From positions 1-33,723 of the forward strand of contig JAHJQG010000001.1 in the NCBI GenBank assembly GCA_018819345.1: a stretch of DNA of 33,723 nucleotides, read 5' to 3'. Each line of letters starts with the position of its first letter. Within the stretch, counting starts at the first letter, position 1. The position numbers and the translations under genes are program-made. The notes under the pieces are model-generated. The model was not told where the DNA came from, ran no database searches, and worked only from the letters and a program-made list of their open reading frames with translations. Origin of the DNA: Nanobdellota archaeon (GTDB taxonomy: Archaea; Nanobdellota; Nanobdellia; Woesearchaeales; CG1-02-33-12). Below, piece after piece: positions 27,661 to 33,723 of this stretch.

Positions 27661-27916
27661 CATCAGTTACTTCAACAGAGTTTACGCCTTCTATTGAGGC
27701 CACATTCTGCTCAAGCTTGTCTGTGCTTCCAATGTCTTCATTGCTTACAAATATCAGGTTAAGGGACTTAATGCCAAATGCAACAGGCTGTATCTCAACC
27801 TTCCCTACTTCCCCACCATATTCTGCAATAAATATCTTAGCTTTTTCTTCTATTGCCTTCAAATCAGTATCAGGGCTTTCAGGCATTATCCTAAGTGTTA
27901 TTACTACGTCTGTCAT
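27641..27916 (-). CDS. ef1b: Elongation factor 1-beta (aEF1B)
   Basis: MTDVVITLRIMPESPDTDLKAIEEK...VQPVAFGIKSLNLIFV...VNSVEVTDVRRAVG; start ATG 27916. Confidence 0.93.
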   Translation of the reverse strand: MTDVVITLRIMPESPDTDLKAIEEKAKIFIAEYGGEVGKVEIQPVAFGIKSLNLIFVSNEDIGSTDKLEQNVASIEGVNSVEVTDVRRAVG

Positions 27917-27921
27917 TTTCT

Positions 27922-28098
27922 CTAGTTTGGGCCTGTAAAACCGCATTCCTGGCACGTATACATTGCTGCTATCTCTCTGCAGTGCTTACATCTTACTATT
28001 TGAGCTTTACCGCAGTTAGGACACATAAACACTGCCACTCCTTCTTTATTTGTCATTCTTTTACTGCAAGAAGAGCAAATAAGTTCTTTTTCATCCAT
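27922..28098 (-). CDS. Zn-ribbon RNA-binding protein involved in translation (COG2888-like)
   Basis: MDEKELICSSCSKRMTNKEGVAVFMCPNCGKAQIVRCKHCREIAAMYTCQECGFTGPN; SD GAGGT before ATG 28098; adjacent to aEF1B. Confidence 0.87.
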   Translation of the reverse strand: MDEKELICSSCSKRMTNKEGVAVFMCPNCGKAQIVRCKHCREIAAMYTCQECGFTGPN

Positions 28099-28250
28099 TT
28101 TAATTACCTCAACCAATATAATATAATAAAAAGGTTCTTCTGGCTAACTTAAAAACCTTATGATTTCATATAAATTTTTATAATACAATTACTATTTAAA
28201 AAGTATAACAAAGGTTTTTAAATAAACAAAAAAATATTATTTATATAAAA

Positions 28251-29552
28251 ATGTTCAAGAGAAATCTTAAGGATTTAGAGCTGCCAGACCTTCCTGACTT
28301 TAAAGCTGAAGAGCCGCCTATTTCTAAATCAGCTAAAAAAGAGAAGCTTGTTATTAAAAAGCCAAAATCAATGAAAAAGGCCTTTAAAAGAGAAAAAGTA
28401 CAAGAAAAAAAAATAGAGGAGAGGAAGATAAAACCAGAGCACCATTTTATTTTAAGGGGGGGCCATAGGATTAAAAGCATGAAAGAGCTTAAAGAGTCAA
28501 TTAAGTTTATGGACAAGCAAACATTTAAGCACCATGTAACAAAAGACAGGAATGATTTTGCAGATTGGGTTAAGAGCATTATAAAAGATAGGGAACTTGC
28601 TGATAAAATGCAAGAATCAAGCAGTCAGGAGCATGTTCTGACTCATCTGGAATCTAGTGAAAAACAAAAGGAAATGATGAAAAATATTGAAATTCTTGAA
28701 AGCGAGCTTAAAAAGAAGGAGATGTTTATATCTGAGGAAGAGGAAGAATTAAGAAAAAAGCAGGCTGAAATAAATGAACTGTCCAAAAGTCAGGCTCCTG
28801 CTCAGGAAGCAGGAATTGAGAAAAAAGAAATGGCTTTGATTAAGAGAGAAGGTGATATTAAAAGAAGAGAGAAAATTCTTAAAGAAAAGGAAGAAGAACT
28901 GACAAATAAAAACAAGGGACTAAATTCATTGCAGAGGGAGAAGAAAGCAATTGATAAGAAAAAATCCATGTTTGAGTCAATGAAAAAAGAGCTGGAAGAA
29001 CTTAAAGAAAAACAGAAAAACATTGAAAAAAAGAAAGAGATATTGAAAAAAGAGGCAGAATTATTTCTAAAAAAAGAGAGAAAAATATCAGAGAAAAATG
29101 AATTTGTTGATAGATTGGTTAATGAAAACAGAAAAATAAAAGATAATTTACTGTCAAAAGAAAAATTCCTTGTTGACCAGGAGAATGAACTAAGAAAAAA
29201 AGAGCAGGAGTTATTAGAAAAAGAAAGCTTGGTAGAGGAAAGAGAAGAAAAAAAGATTCAAGCACCAAGGAGAATCAGGCAAACTGTAAAGAAGGGCACT
29301 AAAAAAGAAAAAACTAAAGCGATTAAAAAGAAAAAACCTAGGAAAATCAAGAAGATTGAAAAAGATGATATATTATTTATGATAAAAGAAATTAATGATT
29401 CTGTAGCAAGAGGAGATATTTCTGGAGCAAAAAATGCATTATCAAGAATGGGAATAGCTTATAAAAAGTTAAATAAAAAAGATAAAGAATACCTAAAGTA
29501 TGATATTATAGCTCTAGAGACAGATATAAAGCTTGCTTCTTTAAACTTATAA
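28251..29552 (+). CDS. Long coiled-coil protein with N-terminal DUF5752-like segment
   Basis: HHFILRGGHRIKSMKELKESIKFMDKQTFKHHVTKDRNDFADWVKSIIKDRELADKM, then ~200 aa of Lys/Glu heptads, then a small helical C-terminal domain. Confidence 0.7.
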   Translation: MFKRNLKDLELPDLPDFKAEEPPISKSAKKEKLVIKKPKSMKKAFKREKVQEKKIEERKIKPEHHFILRGGHRIKSMKELKESIKFMDKQTFKHHVTKDRNDFADWVKSIIKDRELADKMQESSSQEHVLTHLESSEKQKEMMKNIEILESELKKKEMFISEEEEELRKKQAEINELSKSQAPAQEAGIEKKEMALIKREGDIKRREKILKEKEEELTNKNKGLNSLQREKKAIDKKKSMFESMKKELEELKEKQKNIEKKKEILKKEAELFLKKERKISEKNEFVDRLVNENRKIKDNLLSKEKFLVDQENELRKKEQELLEKESLVEEREEKKIQAPRRIRQTVKKGTKKEKTKAIKKKKPRKIKKIEKDDILFMIKEINDSVARGDISGAKNALSRMGIAYKKLNKKDKEYLKYDIIALETDIKLASLNL

Positions 29553-29556
29553 AAAA

Positions 29557-29579
29557 GTGTGGAACTTTGGTTCTCACAC
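29557..29579 (+). repeat. Stem-loop immediately 3' of the coiled-coil gene
   Basis: GTGTGGAAC-TTTG-GTTC(T)CACAC, 9 bp with one bulged T, starting 5 nt after the stop codon. Confidence 0.6.
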
Positions 29580-29804
29580 AAAAAATATAGCTGATTGGAA
29601 TAATAAGAAGATGTTTTTGTTTATAGATATACTTTCTTAAAATTTAGTTTAAAGCTTTATGAAACCATTTAAAACTTTATGAACATCTATAAGAGAGCAT
29701 ATTACTAAATAAAGTTCAATAAAACCCTTTTTAACTTTTTAAAGTCTTTTTTAGCCATGTAAAATTTAGAAATGTTTATATAGTCAAACTAAAGTCCATG
29801 GTTT

Positions 29805-30539
29805 ATGCTTAAAAAACTAATTATAGTATTAATGCTGTTAATCTTAATAGAAAACTGTTATGCTGCTACTATCTATGGAAACATCTATGACCCTGACCTT
29901 AATCAGATGAAAGGCAGGATTGAGGTAGAGGTTGACTCATCGCCAAGGCAGTATCGGGTTTCTACAGACGGGACATACTCCTTTTTCCTGCTGGTTGGGA
30001 AGTACACTATCAAAGCAAAGTACGAAGAGCACGGAAGACTAAAATACATTGCTGAAGAGAGAATAGTTGTCAGGGATGAAGGCAGATTTATACATGACAT
30101 TGTAATGTATCCGAGCCCTGAGGAAGAGGAAAGACTAATGGGGGATGTAATAGAAGAGCCCTCAAACAAAAATAATAGTATTGTTTTATTTATGATTATT
30201 GGATTTGTTTTTATAGTATCTATCTTGCTTGTTTTTTATATATTAAAAAAAACCAGGAAAAAAGAATATATCCAGGAGAAAAAAGAAGAAAGTTTTGATG
30301 AAACAAAAGAGGAAAAAGAAGATATCGAGAATCCTGAAAGCCTGGACACAATAATTAAGATTATTAAAGAGAATAAAGGAAGAATAACCCAAAGAGAGAT
30401 AAGAAAGCAGATTCCGCTGTCAGAGGCAAAGATAAGCCTTATGATAACTGAACTAGAGGATAAAGGAATTGTAAAGAGGATAAAGAAAGGCAGGGGCAAC
30501 ATAATAATATTTAAAAAAAATTTAGTTCTGATAGATTAA
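29805..30539 (+). CDS. Secreted-domain / TM / C-terminal winged-HTH membrane protein (membrane-associated regulator type)
   Basis: Signal peptide, beta-rich Ig/carboxypeptidase-regulatory-like segment, TM SIVLFMIIGFVFIVSILLVFYIL, then wHTH SLDTIIKIIKENKGRITQREIRKQIPLSEAKISLMITELEDKGIVKR. Confidence 0.8.
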   Translation: MLKKLIIVLMLLILIENCYAATIYGNIYDPDLNQMKGRIEVEVDSSPRQYRVSTDGTYSFFLLVGKYTIKAKYEEHGRLKYIAEERIVVRDEGRFIHDIVMYPSPEEEERLMGDVIEEPSNKNNSIVLFMIIGFVFIVSILLVFYILKKTRKKEYIQEKKEESFDETKEEKEDIENPESLDTIIKIIKENKGRITQREIRKQIPLSEAKISLMITELEDKGIVKRIKKGRGNIIIFKKNLVLID

Positions 30540-30586
30540 GTGTTATATAAAAAAGCTTTTAAACAAGAGAATCATATTCTTAACAC

Positions 30587-31759
30587 ATGGAAAATCACCT
30601 TATTATTATTGGAATAGACCCTGGCACAACAACTGCTTTTTCTATACTGGATGTTAATGGCAATCTCTTAAAAATAGCTTCTTATAAAAACCTGGGCTTG
30701 AGTGCATTAATCTCAATAGTAATGCCCTATGGGAACATTATGTTGGTAGGAACAGACAAAAAAAACTGCCCAAAGTTTATTGAAAATTTTGCAGTAAAGA
30801 CTGGTGCAAGGATTGTCACACCAAAACAAGACCTTTTGGTTAGTGAGAAAAAAGAGCTGCTAAAAGGAATAAAAACAAAGAACAGCCACGAGGCAGACTC
30901 ATTGGCATCAGCAATATTTGCCTATAATGAGTTTCATCCCTTATTTAAGAAAATAGATATCTTTTTGAAAAAAAACAATAAGGTATATCTCTCCAATAAG
31001 ATAAAAAAGATTGTCTTGACAAAAGAGTTATCCATAAGAGATGCCCTAAAACTTGTTGAAAAACCAGTTGAAAGAAAAATAGTGCCTGTAAAAGAGAGTA
31101 TAAAAGAAAAAGAGGTAACAGAAAAAAGAAGTTCCCTAGTGTATAAAAAACTAAAGAGCCTTGAAAACACAAACACCTTGATAAGAAACCAAAACATTGA
31201 GTTAAAGAAAAATCTTAAGAAAATTCAGGAAAAACAAAGATTTCTGATAAAAAAAACAGCTACTCTTATTTCTGATAAAAAGGCCAATGAACTCCTTAAG
31301 TTTAGGGAAAAAAGGATTATTTCGTTTGACAGGGAATTAAAGGAAAAGGACAAACAAATAAACAAATTGAATGATGAAATTAAAAAAATTAATAATCTAA
31401 TACTAGACATTGGTAATAGTGTTTTAGTTAAAAAACTTGATAACCTTGGCTATAATGAGTTTCTAACAAAAAATAAAGTGTTAAATATTAGGAAAGATGA
31501 TGTTTTGCTGGTGGATAATCCAAATATATTCAGTGAGAAAACAATTAATGCCCTGAAAAATATGGTTGATGTTATTATTTCCAAGAGAAAGGTAAGCAAG
31601 AAGCTAACTGAGGATTTAAATTTCATTGATGCTCATAACCTAAAAATTAATGAAAGCAAACTTTTTGCAATTATTAATAAAGAGGATTTTGAAATAGAAA
31701 AAGGCAAGATTAATCTGTTAGCAAGGATTGTCCATGACTATAGGAAAAGCAGGTTATAG
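30587..31759 (+). CDS. DUF460 family (RNase H/RuvC-like N-domain plus coiled coil)
   Basis: IIIGIDPGTTTAFSILDVNG, VGTDKKNCPKFIENFAVKTGARIVTPKQDLLVSEKKELL, NSHEADSLASAIFAYN. Confidence 0.87.
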   Translation: MENHLIIIGIDPGTTTAFSILDVNGNLLKIASYKNLGLSALISIVMPYGNIMLVGTDKKNCPKFIENFAVKTGARIVTPKQDLLVSEKKELLKGIKTKNSHEADSLASAIFAYNEFHPLFKKIDIFLKKNNKVYLSNKIKKIVLTKELSIRDALKLVEKPVERKIVPVKESIKEKEVTEKRSSLVYKKLKSLENTNTLIRNQNIELKKNLKKIQEKQRFLIKKTATLISDKKANELLKFREKRIISFDRELKEKDKQINKLNDEIKKINNLILDIGNSVLVKKLDNLGYNEFLTKNKVLNIRKDDVLLVDNPNIFSEKTINALKNMVDVIISKRKVSKKLTEDLNFIDAHNLKINESKLFAIINKEDFEIEKGKINLLARIVHDYRKSRL

Positions 31760-31923
31760 ATTCTAAAAATATTGATAAACTAATAGTTCTTAATCTATTG
31801 GTTTAAAATGTTAAGCAATAATTTTAAAAAAGTATTTTTGTCAAGTTAAATCTTGAGTTAATAACTACCATATAATAGTTACAAATAGAAAGATTTAAAA
31901 ATAGGGAAAATTTCCTTATAGTT

Positions 31924-32868
31924 ATGGAGTCTATTAAAAAAGAACTTGGATATGAATTAAGTGCCAGCAGAATGAATAATCTCTGCACCCAATTATTAGA
32001 AGAAACAGTGTCATCTGCAAATGCTCTAATAGGAGTAGATTCTGTTGTTCCTGAATGGTTTGCAATATTTAATGGAGAATCAATATCCCAGATAGAAGCC
32101 AGGGGAATTGATACAAAAAGGTATAATAAGCATTTAGAAGAATTAATTAAATGGGAAAAATTAGCAGTTTATTTTAACAATATTGCTGGTTTTAGGATTC
32201 CAAGAACTCTGGGAAAAGAGGATTTAATTTGCTTATTGGATAGCATGTTTCATGAGTATGTACATCTGATAAGTGAACAGGTATGGCAGGAAACAGATTC
32301 AAGATTACATTATTGGCTTAAGCCTAAGTGGGCAAAAGAAGCAATAACTGAAAGAACGGTTTTTGAGCATTTGCCTAATCTATACCCTAATAAGTTCCTG
32401 CAGTCAGCTGGATTAAATGCAGAGGATTTTAGAAGATACACTCAAAGAAGAGTCAAGAGCGCTAAACCAAATTCTCTTGCAAATTTATTGTTTATATATT
32501 TAGTAGATGCAATTGCAAATGAGGAATATGTTTATGGAAATGAGAAAGATTTATTTCTGGATTCAATAAAAGATCCAAATTTTAATCCAATCAAATCAAG
32601 GTTCAATACCAGCGTTGGAGGTCTTAAAGACTCTTATGAAAAATATGATGATGCTTTTAAGTATTTTGTTAATGCACCTATTCCAGAAGTTGCACTTTAT
32701 TTTTTTATTGAAGAAAAGGGAAGAAAAAAATTTAATGGAAGAACCCTGGCCCAGCTGGTAAAAGAAGCTTATGATATAGGATATTCTGCAGAAAATGTAA
32801 AGCTATTAAAAGGTGGAAAAGAACTAAAAGCTGAATATTATACTAAATGGGCACATGAGTTTGACTAA
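31924..32868 (+). CDS. Putative HExxH metallopeptidase-like protein
   Basis: LLDSMFHEYVHLISEQVW in a 314-aa ORF with TATA-like AT run upstream. Confidence 0.55.
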   Translation: MESIKKELGYELSASRMNNLCTQLLEETVSSANALIGVDSVVPEWFAIFNGESISQIEARGIDTKRYNKHLEELIKWEKLAVYFNNIAGFRIPRTLGKEDLICLLDSMFHEYVHLISEQVWQETDSRLHYWLKPKWAKEAITERTVFEHLPNLYPNKFLQSAGLNAEDFRRYTQRRVKSAKPNSLANLLFIYLVDAIANEEYVYGNEKDLFLDSIKDPNFNPIKSRFNTSVGGLKDSYEKYDDAFKYFVNAPIPEVALYFFIEEKGRKKFNGRTLAQLVKEAYDIGYSAENVKLLKGGKELKAEYYTKWAHEFD

Positions 32869-32953
32869 AGAATTTAATAATTCCGGGTATAAATCTGAAG
32901 TATAAGGCATTTCTTGCTGATAGCAGTCAGCTGACCAAAACATTTATATATAA

Positions 32954-32968
32954 GTAAGACATTCTTAC
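32954..32968 (+). promoter_or_regulatory. Inverted-repeat operator candidate of the toxin-antitoxin unit
   Basis: GTAAGA-CAT-TCTTAC between TATA (TTTATATA, 32943-32950) and ATG 32972. Confidence 0.6.
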
Positions 32969-32971
32969 CTT

Positions 32972-33262
32972 ATGAAAAGCAAATTATTGGAACAAATACC
33001 AGAACTTACAAGAATAAGCTCAAAGGGGCAGTTGGTAATACCAAGTGAGATAAGAAAAAATCTCAATATAAGGGAAGGTGATGTTTTTGCAACCACTAGC
33101 AGTGACCATGATTTGATTATATTAAAAAAGATAAAAAATCCGATAATGAAAGAAGACCTCATAATCTTGAAAGAGATAGAAGAAGCATGGAAAGAGATAG
33201 AGCAGGGTAGAAGTAAGACTATGAAAAAAGAGGATTTTTTAGAAGAGATTAAAAAATGGTAA
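32972..33262 (+). CDS. AbrB/SpoVT-type antitoxin
   Basis: LTRISSKGQLVIPSEIRKNLNIREGDVFATTSSDHDLIILKKI. Confidence 0.87.
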   Translation: MKSKLLEQIPELTRISSKGQLVIPSEIRKNLNIREGDVFATTSSDHDLIILKKIKNPIMKEDLIILKEIEEAWKEIEQGRSKTMKKEDFLEEIKKW

Positions 33263-33504
33263 GAATCACCTTCTCAGATGGATTTGAGAGGGAATTCAGG
33301 AAAATAAAAGACAGTTCAACAAAAGAGAGAGTAAGAAAACAAATTAGGAAAATAATTGAGAATCCTTCTATTGGAAAGCCTTTAAGATATAACCTAAAGG
33401 GAGAAAGGACATTATACATAAAACCTTACAGGCTGATTTATGCCATAAGGAAAGATGAGATAATTTTATTGAGATTTCACCATCGGAGCGATGTTTACAG
33501 GTGA
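33256..33504 (+). CDS. RelE/ParE-superfamily toxin
   Basis: FEREFRKIKDSSTKERVRKQIRKIIENPSIGKPLRYNLKGERTLYIKPYRLIYAIRKDEIILLRFHHRSDVYR; 7-nt overlap with antitoxin gene. Confidence 0.87.
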   Translation: MVRITFSDGFEREFRKIKDSSTKERVRKQIRKIIENPSIGKPLRYNLKGERTLYIKPYRLIYAIRKDEIILLRFHHRSDVYR

Positions 33505-33610
33505 TATTGGCATAAGATTGGCTGTATACTTATTGTTAATCTTGGACTGTATGGAAGAATAATTAATGTTTAAAAAATTTAAATTAAAAAATTAAGAAAA
33601 AAATAAAAAA

Positions 33611-33723
33611 TTAATATTTTTTCTTTTTCTGCTGGACAAAGTAGCCAACTACTGCAAGAACTATAATTACTGCTATCAAAGTTATTATCAAAGCTGTGTT
33701 TGATGGTGGTTTTTCTGGCGGCA
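33611..33723 (-). CDS. C-terminus of a surface protein with TM anchor (partial, runs off window end)
   Basis: Minus reading ...PPEKPPSNTALIITLIAVIIVLAVVGYFVQQKKKKY-stop. Confidence 0.7.
   Translation of the reverse strand, partial: PPEKPPSNTALIITLIAVIIVLAVVGYFVQQKKKKY

Noticed and set aside
1-33723. CRISPR array, rRNA genes or transposase/IS elements
   Set aside because: No regularly spaced repeats, rRNA signature or transposase ORF was seen on reading

Overview
AT-rich archaeal chromosomal window, probably DPANN/Woesearchaeota-like (inference from gene content: aRF1, aIF5A, aIF5B/IF2, aEF1-beta, eL40, eL43, RpoP, Pcc1, prefoldin beta, Trm1, DRG GTPase; small surface-anchored proteins; TATA boxes about 25-30 nt upstream of start codons). 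Most of it is a dense informational and central-metabolism gene block. Strongest unusual signals: (1) a tRNA-Pro(UGG) gene at 18141-18434 that only folds if two introns are removed, a 17-nt intron at canonical position 37/38 and a 202-nt intron in the T-loop at 59/60. Both junctions fit bulge-helix-bulge geometry by hand, and the long intron is largely a chain of short perfect hairpins. (2) A 507-aa LAGLIDADG intein inserted directly after the catalytic GGQ of release factor aRF1, carrying an extra XRE-like HTH. The aRF1 host also seems to lack the Zn minidomain. (3) A divergent RelA/SpoT-like nucleotidyltransferase. (4) A mixed AbrB-type antitoxin/RelE-type toxin pair with a perfect inverted repeat between TATA box and start codon. 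(5) A 40-aa polypeptide that is 70% Lys/Arg, missed by the ORF track. No CRISPR array, rRNA or transposon was seen. All calls are from reading alone; no searches were run.
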